The position numbers and the translations under genes are program-made. 64,000 bases of DNA from Sphingomonas profundi (GTDB lineage Bacteria; Pseudomonadota; Alphaproteobacteria; Sphingomonadales; Sphingomonadaceae), in NCBI RefSeq assembly GCF_009739515.1, contig NZ_CP046535.1, positions 4,015,501 to 4,079,500 of the forward strand, read 5' to 3'. Below the pieces are notes generated by a model. It saw nothing but the letters and a program-made list of their open reading frames with translations, was not told where the DNA came from and searched no databases. Below are positions 53,438 to 63,327 of this stretch, piece by piece; within the stretch, counting starts at the first letter, position 1; each line of letters starts with the position of its first letter.

Positions 53438-56308
53438 ATGAAGGTTTCGATCAGGTCGATACTGCTCGTGGGGTGCGCTGCCGCGGCGGTTTCCCCCGCC
53501 ACGGCCTTCGCGCAGGAGGCGTTGCCCGCGACGCCGCAGGAGCGGCTGGCCGATCGCCCCGCCGCGGCTGACGACCAGCCCGGATCCAACCAGCCCGGTT
53601 CCGATCAGGCGGCCGCGGAACAGTCGCCCGGCGATCTTGTCGTGACCGGCACCCGCATCGTGCGTAACGGGTTCGAGGCGCCCACGCCCGTCAGCGTCGT
53701 GACAGCGGCCGAGATCGATCAGTCGGCGCCCGTGACGATCGCCGATTACGTGAACCAGCTGCCGGCCCTCGCCGGATCGGAGACGCCGCGCACGCCGCGC
53801 GGCAGCCTCGCCTCCGGTTCCGCCGGCGCGAACTACCTGAACCTGCGTAACCTGGGTGCGCCGCGCACGCTGGTGCTGCTGAACGGCCGCCGCGTGACGC
53901 CATCGAACCTGACCGGCGCCGTCGATCTGAACACGCTGCCCAGCGCGCTGGTGAAGCGGGTGGATGTCGTCACCGGCGGCGCTTCCGCCACCTGGGGTTC
54001 GGACGCGGTCGCCGGCGTCGTCAATTTCGTGCTCGACACCGATTTCACCGGGCTGAAGGGGCAGCTTCAGGGCGGTACGAGCACCCATGGCGATGCGGAG
54101 AGCTTTGGCGGCGACCTGTCGTTCGGCCGTTCCTTCGCCGACGATCGCGGCCACATCACCCTCAGCGGAAACTATTCGAAATCCTATCGCGCCAAATATT
54201 CCGATCGCGACTGGTTCAAGGCCTACAAGATAATCAACAATCCGGCGTTCGCCGCCGGCAACGGCCAGCCGGCCCGCCTGATCCTGCCGAACACCTCGCT
54301 GAACGTGAACGACGAAGGGTTCGTCGCGAGCGGCCCGTTGCGGGGCTATTTCTTCGATGCCAATGGCGGGCTGGCCGGAACCAACTTCCAGTTCGCGCCG
54401 GTCATCAGCGGCATCTACGCGTCCGGCAGCGAGGCGGACTATAGCCGGCTGGACGACCTATCCAAATATGGCGAGTCGAACGTCCCGGTGGAACAGGGCT
54501 CGATCTACGGCCGCCTCAGCTACGAACTGACCGACGGGCTGAAGGCGTTCGCCGAGGGTTCGTTCAGCAAGGCGAAGGCCAAAGCGGTGATCGCGCCCTT
54601 CTTCCGCACCGGCAACACCAGCATCGGCATCGACAATTTCTACCTGCCCGCGCAGGTGCGCGCCGCGATGGTGGCGGCGGGCGTGACCAGCATTCCGCTT
54701 TCCACCACCAACAGCAAGCTGGGCGCGCTACGCACCTCGACCGACCGCGAGGCGATCCGCGCGCTCGGCGGCTTCGAGGGCAAGATCAGCGACAGCTGGT
54801 CGTACAGCCTCTCCTATCAATATGGCCGGTCGGACATCACGATCCTGGCGCCGAACAATCCGCGCCCCGCCCGCTATGCGCTGGCGGTCGACGCCGTCGC
54901 CAATCCGGCGAGCCCGGGCACGGCCATCTGCCGCTCGACCCTGACGGCGCCCGGCAACGGCTGCGTGCCGCTAAACCCGTTCGGCTCCGCCGGCATCTCG
55001 TCGGCGCAGGCCGATTATCTGATCGGCGTCGGCCGGCAGGATCTGGTCTATCGCCAGGATGTCGCCTCGGCGAGCGCCAATGGCGATCTGTTCGCGCTGC
55101 CCGCAGGCCCGGTCTCGCTGGCGTTCGGCGTCGATTACCGGCGCGAGAAGGCATCGGCCACGTCGGACGCGGTTTCGCAGGTGAACGGCTTCTACGCCGG
55201 CAACTACAAGCCGTTTCGCGGCAGGTTCAGCGTGAAGGAGCTGTTCGGCGAGCTCGCGATCCCGGTGCTGAAGGACAGCCCGCTCGGCACCTCGCTCGAT
55301 CTCAGCCTGGCCGGGCGCGTCACCGATTACAGCACCAGCGGCACGGTGGAGACCTGGAAGGCCGGCTTCACCTACAAGCCCATCCCCGACATCGACATCC
55401 GCTTCACGCGATCGCGCGATATCCGCGCGCCTAACCTGAACGAGTTGTTCCTGGGCGGCACCGTAACGACGCAGAATGTCGCCGATCCGTTCAACAACCG
55501 GGCGAACGCCCAATTCCTCCAGACCCTGCGCGGCAATCTGGACCTGCAGCCGGAGAAGGCGAACGCGCTGACCCTGGGCGTGATCTACCGACCCAGCTGG
55601 CTGCGCGGCTTCGCCGCATCGGTCGACTATTACGACATCAAGATCGGCGGCGCGATCGCGACCAATTCGTCGCAGCAGATCGTGGATCAATGCTTCGCCG
55701 GCAACACCGCTTTGTGCGGCCGCATCACCCGCAACGCCGCCAACGTGATCACCGGCATCCTCCTCCAGCCGTTCAACGCGCGGTCCGAGCGGGCGCGCGG
55801 CATCGATTTCGAACTGTCCTACCGCACGGACGTGGGTGCCGGCACGCTCGACCTGCGCACCCTGCTGAACTACACCGACAAGCTGGACATCCTCTCCGCC
55901 GGGGCGACGGTGAACCGCGCGGGCGAGGTGGGCAACAATGCCGGCGCCGCGGAAGGCGTGCCGAGCTGGCGCGCCTTCGCCACCGCGACCTACTCGCAGG
56001 GGCCGGCCACGGCGCAGTTGAAGGGCCGCTTCATCGGCGCGTCGCAGATCGAGCAGAATTGGGGTCCGCTGGACATCAACCGCAATCACGTGCCGGCGAT
56101 CTTCTATATGGATGCCTATATCGGCTATAAGCTGAAGATCGCCGGCGGCGACAGCGAGCTGTTCGTGGCGATGGACAACGTGCTCGACAAGGATCCTCCG
56201 GTGGTCGCAAGCCAGGACAATGCCAACGTGCTGACCTCCGGCACCAACGTGCTGCTGTACGACATCATCGGCCGCTCCGTGCGCGCCGGCGTGCGCTTCA
56301 GCTTCTGA
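53438..56308 (+). CDS. TonB-dependent outer-membrane receptor
   Basis: This 956-residue receptor imports a substrate across the outer membrane with energy from TonB-ExbBD. A signal peptide (MKVSIRSILLVGCAAAAVSP) is followed by a long Ala/Pro/Gln-rich linker, the DLVVTGTRIVRNGFEAPTP segment (TonB-box-like and plug start at about 67), a plug with RNLGAPRTLVLLNGRRVTPS and VTGGASATWGSDAVAGVVNF, and a C-terminal barrel ending in VRAGVRFSF, with the terminal Phe needed for outer-membrane insertion. The strong GGAGGGG and ATG at 53438 fix the start. The catabolic genes downstream suggest that it takes up their substrate. Confidence 0.96.
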   Translation: MKVSIRSILLVGCAAAAVSPATAFAQEALPATPQERLADRPAAADDQPGSNQPGSDQAAAEQSPGDLVVTGTRIVRNGFEAPTPVSVVTAAEIDQSAPVTIADYVNQLPALAGSETPRTPRGSLASGSAGANYLNLRNLGAPRTLVLLNGRRVTPSNLTGAVDLNTLPSALVKRVDVVTGGASATWGSDAVAGVVNFVLDTDFTGLKGQLQGGTSTHGDAESFGGDLSFGRSFADDRGHITLSGNYSKSYRAKYSDRDWFKAYKIINNPAFAAGNGQPARLILPNTSLNVNDEGFVASGPLRGYFFDANGGLAGTNFQFAPVISGIYASGSEADYSRLDDLSKYGESNVPVEQGSIYGRLSYELTDGLKAFAEGSFSKAKAKAVIAPFFRTGNTSIGIDNFYLPAQVRAAMVAAGVTSIPLSTTNSKLGALRTSTDREAIRALGGFEGKISDSWSYSLSYQYGRSDITILAPNNPRPARYALAVDAVANPASPGTAICRSTLTAPGNGCVPLNPFGSAGISSAQADYLIGVGRQDLVYRQDVASASANGDLFALPAGPVSLAFGVDYRREKASATSDAVSQVNGFYAGNYKPFRGRFSVKELFGELAIPVLKDSPLGTSLDLSLAGRVTDYSTSGTVETWKAGFTYKPIPDIDIRFTRSRDIRAPNLNELFLGGTVTTQNVADPFNNRANAQFLQTLRGNLDLQPEKANALTLGVIYRPSWLRGFAASVDYYDIKIGGAIATNSSQQIVDQCFAGNTALCGRITRNAANVITGILLQPFNARSERARGIDFELSYRTDVGAGTLDLRTLLNYTDKLDILSAGATVNRAGEVGNNAGAAEGVPSWRAFATATYSQGPATAQLKGRFIGASQIEQNWGPLDINRNHVPAIFYMDAYIGYKLKIAGGDSELFVAMDNVLDKDPPVVASQDNANVLTSGTNVLLYDIIGRSVRAGVRFSF

Positions 56309-56322
56309 TACGGGAGAGCGGC

Positions 56323-57321
56323 GTGGGCGAGCCGCTCCGGATCCTGATCGCCGAGACCGGGTTCGCGCGTGTCGCGCCCCGTCTCGCCGAGGCAGGGATC
56401 ACGGTCGATCCGGTCTTCTTCGTGGATCGCGAGCGGGTCAGCTACCGCCGTGCGCTGATGCCCGCCACCCAGGCGGCGCCGACGGGAGCCTGGTTCAGCC
56501 TGGACCTGTTCGTGCAGAAGCAGGAGGAGGCGTTCCTCGACACCGTATGCGCCACGCCCTCCCTTCGCTTCATGCAGAGCGGCCGGGCGGGCTATGACGA
56601 TCCGGCCTTCGTCACCCTCGCCCGTAACGGCGTGGAGCTGGCGATGAGCAAGGGGCCGGCGCCCGCGATTGCCGAATATGTCCTGTCGCACGTGCTCGAC
56701 CGGTTTCAGCGCGGGCCGGAGCGGCGGGCGGCGCAGGCCGCCGGCGAATGGCGCCAGATGATGTTCCGCGAGGTGCAGGGCAGCACCTGGCTGCTCGTCG
56801 GCTTCGGCGCGATCGGGCGCGAGATCGCGGTCCGGGCGCGTGCGCTCGGCGTCACCATCGTCGGCGTGCGGCGAAGCGGCGGCAGCGACGCCGACGCCGA
56901 CCGGATCGTCACGCCCGAGACGATCGGGCCGGAGCTGGCGGCGGCAGACGTGGTGGTGCTCTCCGTGCCGCTCACCGCGGAATCGACCCGTGCCTATGGC
57001 GCGACGTTCTTTGCCGGCGCGAAGCCGGGCGCGCTGTTCCTCAACGTCGGGCGCGGTCCGCTGATCGACGACGATGCGCTGAAGGCGGCGCTGGACAGCG
57101 GGCATCTGTCCCACGCGGTGCTGGACGTGACGCAGGTGGAGCCGCTGCCGCCAGGCGAGTGGCAGTGGCGCCACCCGCGGGTGACGCTCACCGCCCATAC
57201 GTCGGGCGTCGGCTCCGGCCTGCTGAAGCGCACGGACGACATCTTCGTGGAGAATCTGCGACGCTATCGCGACGGTGCGCCGCTGCTGCACCGCATCGAT
57301 CCCGCATTGCTGCTGGCGTAG
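56323..57321 (+). CDS. D-isomer-specific 2-hydroxyacid dehydrogenase
   Basis: This 332-residue NAD-dependent dehydrogenase has a C-terminal Rossmann domain with LLVGFGAIGREIAVRARALG, then VVVLSVPLTAESTRAYGATF, LFLNVGRGPLIDDDALKAAL (catalytic Arg), DVTQVEPLPPGEW (Glu) and VTLTAHTSG (His). All three catalytic residues are present. The N-terminal substrate domain is divergent. A GTG at 56323 with GGGAGAG upstream is the start, 15 nt after the receptor stop. Downstream genes follow closely, so the island 53438-59357 is probably one operon. Confidence 0.92.
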   Translation: MGEPLRILIAETGFARVAPRLAEAGITVDPVFFVDRERVSYRRALMPATQAAPTGAWFSLDLFVQKQEEAFLDTVCATPSLRFMQSGRAGYDDPAFVTLARNGVELAMSKGPAPAIAEYVLSHVLDRFQRGPERRAAQAAGEWRQMMFREVQGSTWLLVGFGAIGREIAVRARALGVTIVGVRRSGGSDADADRIVTPETIGPELAAADVVVLSVPLTAESTRAYGATFFAGAKPGALFLNVGRGPLIDDDALKAALDSGHLSHAVLDVTQVEPLPPGEWQWRHPRVTLTAHTSGVGSGLLKRTDDIFVENLRRYRDGAPLLHRIDPALLLA

Positions 57322-57331
57322 AGGAGAGCCG

Positions 57332-58204
57332 ATGACGGATCAGCAAGCCCCGGTCTACGAGACCGATCAGCCGGTGCTCTATGCCGTGGCGGACGGCGTC
57401 GCCCGGATCACGCTCAATCGTCCGGCGTTCGGCAATGCCCAGAACGGGCAGATGACCTATGCGATCGACGACGCCTTCCGTCGCGCCGCCGCCGACGACG
57501 CGGCGGGCGCGATCATCCTCGCGGGCGCCGGCAAGCATTTCTGCGGCGGCCACGATATCGGCACGCCCGGGCGCGACGTGACGGTGAGCGCGCCCGGCGA
57601 GCGGCGCTTCCTGTGGCCCGATCATGCCGGCAAGCCGGGCGCCGAACAGGCCTATGCGCGCGAGCAGGAGATCTATCTGGAGATGTGCCGACGCTGGCGC
57701 AGCCTGCCCAAGCCGGTCGTCGCGGCGGTGCAGGGCGCCTGCATCGCCGGCGGCCTGATGCTCGCCTGGGTCTGCGACCTGATCGTGGCGAGCGAGGATG
57801 CGTTCTTCTCCGATCCCGTGCTGCGGATGGGCGTGCCGGGCGTGGAGTATTTCGCCCACGCGTTCGAGATGCACCCGCGCGTCGCCCGCGAGTTCCTGTT
57901 TCTCGGTGATCGCATGCCGGCGGAGCGGGCGTACCAGCTCGGCATGGTCAACCGCGTCGTGCCGCGCGAAGGGCTGGCGGCGGAGGTGGACATGATCGCC
58001 GCACGGCTCGCCGCCCTGCCGCGATTCGGCGTCGCGCTCGCCAAGCAGGCGTTCAACCTGACCGAGGATCTCGGCGGCAAGCGCGGCGCGATGGAGGCGG
58101 TGTTCGGCCTCCATCATCTCGCCCATGCCCATAACAGCCTGACGGTGGGTCATGGCAATGGCGGGCTGGACGCCAAGGCGATGGCGGCGCAGGCGCGCGG
58201 ATAA
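57332..58204 (+). CDS. Enoyl-CoA hydratase/isomerase-family protein
   Basis: This 290-residue crotonase-superfamily protein has GVARITLNRPAFGNAQNG, the oxyanion-hole segment GKHFCGGHDIGTPG, AAVQGACIAGGLMLAWVCDL and AYQLGMVNRVVPREGLAAEV. The length is a little above the usual 260 because of an insertion (VSAPGERRFLWPDHAGKPGA). The class could be a hydratase, isomerase or ring-opening hydrolase. GAGGAGAG precedes the ATG at 57332. The TAA overlaps the next ATG by one base (TAATG). Confidence 0.92.
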   Translation: MTDQQAPVYETDQPVLYAVADGVARITLNRPAFGNAQNGQMTYAIDDAFRRAAADDAAGAIILAGAGKHFCGGHDIGTPGRDVTVSAPGERRFLWPDHAGKPGAEQAYAREQEIYLEMCRRWRSLPKPVVAAVQGACIAGGLMLAWVCDLIVASEDAFFSDPVLRMGVPGVEYFAHAFEMHPRVAREFLFLGDRMPAERAYQLGMVNRVVPREGLAAEVDMIAARLAALPRFGVALAKQAFNLTEDLGGKRGAMEAVFGLHHLAHAHNSLTVGHGNGGLDAKAMAAQARG

Positions 58205-59357
58205 TGCGGATCGCCACGGCGATCGACTATCGTGCGGCAGCGCAGGCGCGGCTGCCGCACTTCCTCTTCGAATATTTCGACGGCGCGCCTTCGCCGGGCA
58301 GACGGCGGCGGCCAACCTGGCCGATCTCGCCGCAGTCCGCCTGCGGCAGACCGTTCTGCGCGACGTCGCCACGGTCGATACGGCCACCCGGCTGTTCGGC
58401 ACCGATCTGGCGCTGCCGCTGATCCTCGGCCCGGTCGGACTGGCCGGCATGGCGGCCCGGCGCGGCGAGGTGCAGGCGGCGCGCGCGGCGGCCGGAGCGG
58501 GCATCCCATTCACGCTCTCGGCCACGTCGATCTGTCCGCTTGACGAGGTGGGCCAGGCCGCCCCCTGCTGGTTCCAGCTCTACATGGTGCGCGATCGCGA
58601 TTTCGCCGTGGAGATGCTGGCGCGGGCGGCGGCCCAGGGCTGCGGCGCGCTGGTGCTGACGGTGGACCTGCCCGTTACCGGCATACGGTGGCGCGATCGT
58701 CGATCGGGCCTTGCCGATCCGGGCCTCGCCGGCCGTCTGCGGCGGTTGGCGCAGGCGCTCGGCCGGCCGCGCTGGCTCGCCGACGTCGGGCTGGCCGGGC
58801 GTCCCCATGCGCTCGGCAACATCGCCACGATGCTCGGCCCGGCGGCCGGCATGGCGGAGTGCATCGCCTGGACCGCCGCGAACATGGACGCCGGCATCAC
58901 CTGGCGCGACGTGGAATGGGTGCGCGCCCGCTGGGACGGACCGTTGATCGTGAAGGGCATCATGGAGGCGGGCGATGCGCAGGCGGCGCGATCGGCGGGG
59001 GCCGACGGGATCGTCGTCTCCAATCATGGCGGCCGACAGCTGGACGGCGTGGGCTCCACCGCGCGGGCGCTGCCGCGGATCGCCGATGCGCTCGGCGGCG
59101 GGCTGCCGCTGTTCGTCGATGGCGGGGTGCGCAACGGTGTCGATCTGTTCCGCATGCTGGCGCTGGGCGCGGACGCGGTGCTGGTGGGCCGGCCATGGCT
59201 CTATGCGCTGGCGGCGGCGGGCGAGGCCGGCGTCGCCCGCATGATCGGGATGATGGCCGAGGAACTGCGCGTGGTGATGGCGCTCGGCGGCGTTACCGGC
59301 GTCGGCCAGATCGGCCGGCACCTGATCGATGGCTGGCGCCACGCGCCGCCTGGTTGA
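58204..59357 (+). pseudogene. FMN-dependent alpha-hydroxyacid dehydrogenase (LldD-like), frameshifted
   Basis: Residues from the ATG at 58204 read MRIATAIDYRAAAQARLPHF then FEYFDG, the correct N-terminus of the lactate/glycolate oxidase family. After about 27 codons, near GGCGCGCC at 58281-58289, the continuing homology moves to another frame: FAGQTAAANLADLAAVRLRQ, LPLILGPVGLAGMAARRGE, then VVSNHGGRQLDGVGSTARAL with the active-site His and ending at 59357. Restoring one G (GGCGGCGCC) joins both parts. The family oxidises L-2-hydroxyacids with FMN. It may be a real pseudogene or a sequencing error. Confidence 0.8.
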
Positions 59358-59395
59358 AGGAGGTTCGTCGCTTGGCAGCGCCGGAGCGGCTCTCG

Positions 59396-59908
59396 TCAGG
59401 CAGCGTAGGAGGGATCGTCGGGAAAGCGGCCGCCGATCCTGCTCAGCCGGGCATAGGGGCCTTCGCCCCACATCGCGGTCGAGGGATCATTCTCGTTCCA
59501 GTCCATCACGTAGCGCCGCGTGACGACGCGCCAGCCGTGATCGCCGGTGCGCGCCAGCCGATCCAGATAGCGCCCGCCGACGATCATCCGGCGCGGCCCC
59601 CCCGCCGCGTCGAACTGGTGATAGGCCGTGCAGCACGTCTCGGCTGTGGCGCCATCGCCCTCGATCGCGATCAGCATGTTCGACAATGCGTGCATCGTGC
59701 GGTTCATCGTGGCGAGGCGGCCGAGAACCTCGGCGCTCCACGCGTCGGCGTCCGCCACGCCGCCGCCATAGTCCACCGTGGCGCCCGGCGCCCAGATGCC
59801 GAGCAGCAGCGGCAGATCGCAGCGATCCACCGCGCGGGCGTAGCGGGTGAGCAGGTCGGCGATCTCCTGCCGGTCGATGATGCGCTGAACGGCGTCCGCG
59901 CCGGTCAT
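59396..59908 (-). CDS. SnoaL-like (NTF2-fold) protein
   Basis: This 170-residue NTF2-fold protein reads IIDRQEIADLLTRYARAVDR, DLPLLLGIWAPGATVDYGGG, MHALSNMLIAIEGDGATAET and GGRYLDRLARTGDHGWRVVT, the usual SnoaL order. It resembles the domains at 26871 more than the gene at 29450. The ATG at 59908 overlaps the MFS stop (ATGA), so both are one minus-strand unit. A dehydratase, isomerase or beta-like subunit role is possible. Confidence 0.88.
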   Translation of the reverse strand: MTGADAVQRIIDRQEIADLLTRYARAVDRCDLPLLLGIWAPGATVDYGGGVADADAWSAEVLGRLATMNRTMHALSNMLIAIEGDGATAETCCTAYHQFDAAGGPRRMIVGGRYLDRLARTGDHGWRVVTRRYVMDWNENDPSTAMWGEGPYARLSRIGGRFPDDPSYAA

Positions 59909-61188
59909 GCCGCATGGTCCCGCAGGCGGTTGCGGCCGGCGAGATAGTAGGTGATCGCACTCGCCAGCGACAGCGGCGAGAGGATCAGCAGCGCATAGCG
60001 CAGGCTTTCCGCGCCGAAGCGCGGCACCAGCATGTCGCTGATCGCGCCGACCATCAGCGGCCCGACGCCGAGCCCGGCGAGGGTGCCCAGCATGAAGATC
60101 AGCGCGGACGACATAGCGCGCAGATCCGGCGGCACCACGCTCTGCACCGCGGCGATGCTGGGCGCCGAATAGCTGGCGCCCACGCCGTAGCAGATGGCGA
60201 AGGTGGCGACGAACAGGCCGAATCCCGGTGCGAACAGGCAGACCGGCAGCAGCACCGCCATGATGAGCATGCCGGCGGCTACCATGTAGAGGGGCGCCGC
60301 CGGGTTGATGCGGAACAGACGATCGGAGACCCAGCCGGTCGCGAGGATGCTCAGCGCCGTGACGCCGCCGCCCAGCAGCCCCATGACGACGCCGACCGTG
60401 CCGGTGCTCAGGCCGTAGGTGCGCAGGGCGAGCGAGGGCGCCCATGTCAGCAACGTATAGAGGGCCAGGTTGGCGAGCGAGCAGGCCAGGCACAGGCGGC
60501 GGAACAGCGGGTAGCGCAGCAGATCGCGCAGCGCGCCGGGCAGGGACCGCTGCGCGCCGCGCGGGATCGCGCCGTCGTGCAGGCCGCGCTGCGGCTCCCG
60601 CACGGTGAGCGCCAGCAGGATCGCGAGCAGGACGCCCGGCACGGCGAAGATCAGGAACGTCCAGCGCCAGCCGATCGCCGCATTCACATAGCCGCCGACG
60701 ACATAGGACAGCATCGTGCCGATCGCCGCCGCCGAGAAGTAGACGCCCAGCTTGGTCGATCGCACCTCCGCCGGGAACAGATCGGCGATCAGCGAGAGGG
60801 ACGCGGGCTGGCCACCCGACTCACCGATCGCCACGCCCATCCGTGCCAGCAGCAACTGGATGAAATTGCCGACGATGCCGCAGGCGGCCGTCATCACGCT
60901 CCACGCGCCCACGCAGATGGCGAGCAGCCGCACCCGGTTCGTCCGGTCCGCCAGATGCGCCACCGGCACGCTGGCCGCCACATAGAGGAAAGCGAAGGAG
61001 GTGCCGCTCGCCAAACCCAGCTGCCAGTCGGCGAGGTGCAGGTCGCGCTTGATGTCATTGAGCAGCAGGGTCAGCAACTGGCGATCGACGAAGTTCAGCA
61101 CGTAAGCGACGTAGAGCAAGGCGAGCACGTAATTAGGCGCCGTCGGCCGGGGAAGCGACAGGGCGAGCGGAACGGGCCTGGTTGACAT
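59905..61188 (-). CDS. MFS transporter
   Basis: This 427-residue major-facilitator protein has about 12 transmembrane segments. It has the motif A-like loop VAHLADRTNRVRLLAICVG between TM2 and TM3 and NFVDRQLLTLLLNDIKRDLH near the start, typical of the anion/aromatic-acid and Spinster-like MFS groups. It likely imports or exports the acid or sugar-like compound used by the island. The ATG at 61188 has TTGGAG upstream and is preferred to the longer frame to 61215. It is divergent from the SnoaL-Rieske genes. Confidence 0.92.
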   Translation of the reverse strand: MSTRPVPLALSLPRPTAPNYVLALLYVAYVLNFVDRQLLTLLLNDIKRDLHLADWQLGLASGTSFAFLYVAASVPVAHLADRTNRVRLLAICVGAWSVMTAACGIVGNFIQLLLARMGVAIGESGGQPASLSLIADLFPAEVRSTKLGVYFSAAAIGTMLSYVVGGYVNAAIGWRWTFLIFAVPGVLLAILLALTVREPQRGLHDGAIPRGAQRSLPGALRDLLRYPLFRRLCLACSLANLALYTLLTWAPSLALRTYGLSTGTVGVVMGLLGGGVTALSILATGWVSDRLFRINPAAPLYMVAAGMLIMAVLLPVCLFAPGFGLFVATFAICYGVGASYSAPSIAAVQSVVPPDLRAMSSALIFMLGTLAGLGVGPLMVGAISDMLVPRFGAESLRYALLILSPLSLASAITYYLAGRNRLRDHAA

Positions 61189-61224
61189 CGCGCACTCCAA
61201 CCCTAAAACCATCAAGCAGAACTG

Positions 61225-61231
61225 TTTTTTT
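61225..61231. promoter_or_regulatory. T7/A7 tract in the divergent MFS/SnoaL promoter
   Basis: GAACTGTTTTTTTACGG contains seven T in the 102-nt gap between divergent genes. In reverse complement it reads GTAAAAAAACAGTTC and resembles GCAAAAAAACAATC at 63327-63338. Possible shared promoter element. Confidence 0.35.
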
Positions 61232-61290
61232 ACGGCCTAACGGGTCCGGCGCCGCGCCGCAAGAGCGGGCAGGCCACGAGGAGAGCGGGA

Positions 61291-61821
61291 GTGGACGCGG
61301 CGGTGCGGCATCTGGTGGATCGGCAGGGCATCGCCGACTGTGCCATGCGCTACATCCGCGGGCAGGATCGGCTGGACCGCGCGCTGCAGGAGAGCGCCTT
61401 CCATCCCGATGCGACGACGGACTACGGCTTCTTCCGCGGGCCGGCGCGCGAGTTCGTGGCCTTTGCCCAGGATATTCTCCGTCGATACGCGAAGACCAGC
61501 CACCTGCTCGGCCAGATGGACATCGCGATCGACGACGGTACGGCCACGGGAGAGATCTACTTCCTCGCTTATCATCGCCGGCACGGCGACGAAGGCCCGG
61601 AGGATCTCGTGATCGCGGGCCGCTACCTTGACCTCTACGAGCGGCGCGACGGGGAGTGGCGCATCCTCCACCGACGCGAGGTCGTCGACTGGACCCGCAC
61701 CGATCCGGCGTCCGACGGCTGGCTGGAGCGCACGCCGCACGCCCTGACCGGCGGGCGCGAGGGCGCCGATCCGAGCGACGTGGCTCTCGTGCGTCCGTCC
61801 GCCGGCGATCGCAGCCGCTGA
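61291..61821 (+). CDS. SnoaL-like (NTF2-fold) protein
   Basis: This 176-residue NTF2-fold protein has LVDRQGIADCAMRYIRGQDR, SAFHPDATTDYGFFRGPARE and GRYLDLYERRDGEWRILHRR, then a hydrophilic C-terminus. It uses a GTG start at 61291 with CGAGGAGAG upstream. It is 43 nt before the Rieske oxygenase gene on the same strand and is divergent from the MFS gene. The role is unknown; pairing with the Rieske enzyme parallels the pair at 28107-29869. Confidence 0.87.
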   Translation: MDAAVRHLVDRQGIADCAMRYIRGQDRLDRALQESAFHPDATTDYGFFRGPAREFVAFAQDILRRYAKTSHLLGQMDIAIDDGTATGEIYFLAYHRRHGDEGPEDLVIAGRYLDLYERRDGEWRILHRREVVDWTRTDPASDGWLERTPHALTGGREGADPSDVALVRPSAGDRSR

Positions 61822-61864
61822 GAAGGCGGATCACATAGTCTCGAACCCTGAATGGAGCGTGCCG

Positions 61865-63229
61865 ATGGAAGCCCTGGATCTTTCGCCCGGTGAGCATCGG
61901 TGCCCCGGCCCGAGCACCCGGGACATCATCATCGCCGATCGTCAGCCAGTGCCGGAGGCGCTGCTCGTCGAGGCGCCGGCCTATCTCGGCGACGAGGATA
62001 TCGGCTATGATCGCTACACCTCACCCGCCTTCTTCGATCTGGAGATGAAGAAGCTCTGGCCCAGAGTGTGGCAATGGGTCGCCCGCGAGGAGGAGCTGCG
62101 CGAGGCCGGGGATTACGTCACCTACGATATCGGGCCTTACTCCTTCCTGATCGTGCGCGGCGCCGACGATGTGATCCGCGCCTTCTACAATGCCTGCCTG
62201 CATCGCGGCACCCAGCTGCGCGCATCGGACAGCAGTGGCTTCGCCGAGCAGCTGCGCTGCCCGTTCCACGGCTGGACCTGGTCCACCGAGGGAGACCTGC
62301 AATCGATCCCGTGTCGGTGGGACTTCCCCCATGTCCGCGACGACATGTTCAAGCTGCCGCAGGTGAAGGTGGCGACGTGGGGCGGCTTCGTCTTCCTCAA
62401 CATGGATGAGCATGCCGTGCCGCTGGAGGAGTATCTCGGCGTCCTGCCGGCTCACATGAAGGATGGCTGGGATCTCGGCCGCCGGGCCGTCGCCGTCCAT
62501 ATCCAGAAGGAGCTGCCGACCAACTGGAAGGCCGCGCAGGAGGCGTTCCTCGAAGCGTATCACGTCGTCGAGACCCACGCCCAGAACCTGCCCTTCGCCG
62601 GCGACGCCAACGCGCAATATGATCTGTTCGGCGAGCATGTCTCGCGCTTCGTCCACACCCATGGCGTGCCGAGCCCGCACTATCCGGAGGCGCAGACCGA
62701 ACAGCAGATCGCCGACAAGATGCACCTGCCGGCGGGCACGATCGTGCCCGAGGGCGGCACGGCGCGGAACGTGGCGGCGACCTGGCGCCGCGACAATCTC
62801 GGGCGGAAATGGGGGCTGGACCTGTCGCATTATTCGGACAGCGAGATGCTCGATTCGATCGAGTATCACCTGTTTCCGAACATGTGCATGTTCCCCGGCG
62901 TGTCGCTGCCGATGGTCTACCGCTTCCGCCCGATCGGCATGGATCCGGGCCGCACGCTGTTCGATCTGCTGTTCCTCCGGCCGCTGGCGGAAGGGGAGAG
63001 CCATCCCGAGCCGGTCGCCCCCGTGCGTATCGCCGCGCAGGAATCCTATGGCTCCGCGCCCGGGGTGGAGCCGTGGCTGGGCGCCACGTTCGATCAGGAT
63101 ACGAACAACCTGATCCAGCAGTATCGCGGCTTCCACGCATCCAAGAAGCGTGGCGAGACGCTGGGCAATTATCAGGAATCGCGCATCCGCCACCTGCACC
63201 AGACGATCGACCGCTATCTGAACGCCTGA
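61865..63229 (+). CDS. Rieske ring-hydroxylating oxygenase, alpha subunit
   Basis: This 454-residue Rieske oxygenase has the cluster ligands Cys111-x-His113 and Cys132-xx-His135 in CLHRGTQLR and RCPFHGWTW, and iron ligands including His233 and His238 in FLEAYHVVETH. The middle SIPCRWDFPHV segment is shared with the next gene, so the two are paralogues. The ATG at 61865 has GGAG seven bases upstream. No ferredoxin or reductase gene is near. It may act as a mono- or dioxygenase on an aromatic, terpenoid or steroid-like ring. Confidence 0.94.
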   Translation: MEALDLSPGEHRCPGPSTRDIIIADRQPVPEALLVEAPAYLGDEDIGYDRYTSPAFFDLEMKKLWPRVWQWVAREEELREAGDYVTYDIGPYSFLIVRGADDVIRAFYNACLHRGTQLRASDSSGFAEQLRCPFHGWTWSTEGDLQSIPCRWDFPHVRDDMFKLPQVKVATWGGFVFLNMDEHAVPLEEYLGVLPAHMKDGWDLGRRAVAVHIQKELPTNWKAAQEAFLEAYHVVETHAQNLPFAGDANAQYDLFGEHVSRFVHTHGVPSPHYPEAQTEQQIADKMHLPAGTIVPEGGTARNVAATWRRDNLGRKWGLDLSHYSDSEMLDSIEYHLFPNMCMFPGVSLPMVYRFRPIGMDPGRTLFDLLFLRPLAEGESHPEPVAPVRIAAQESYGSAPGVEPWLGATFDQDTNNLIQQYRGFHASKKRGETLGNYQESRIRHLHQTIDRYLNA

Positions 63230-63327
63230 CGCCGGACTTCGCCGGCTATCACCCACCGCCGAACCGACCTGCTGGCGTAGGCTCCGGCAGGGGCAGGGCG
63301 GGCGGAGCACGCGCAAGTGGTTCTTGC

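Noticed and set aside
58204-58422. The 72-codon frame at the start of the LldD-like gene as a separate small protein
   Set aside because: Only its first 27 codons look like a protein, and these are the normal N-terminus of the downstream gene; the remainder is out-of-frame sequence.
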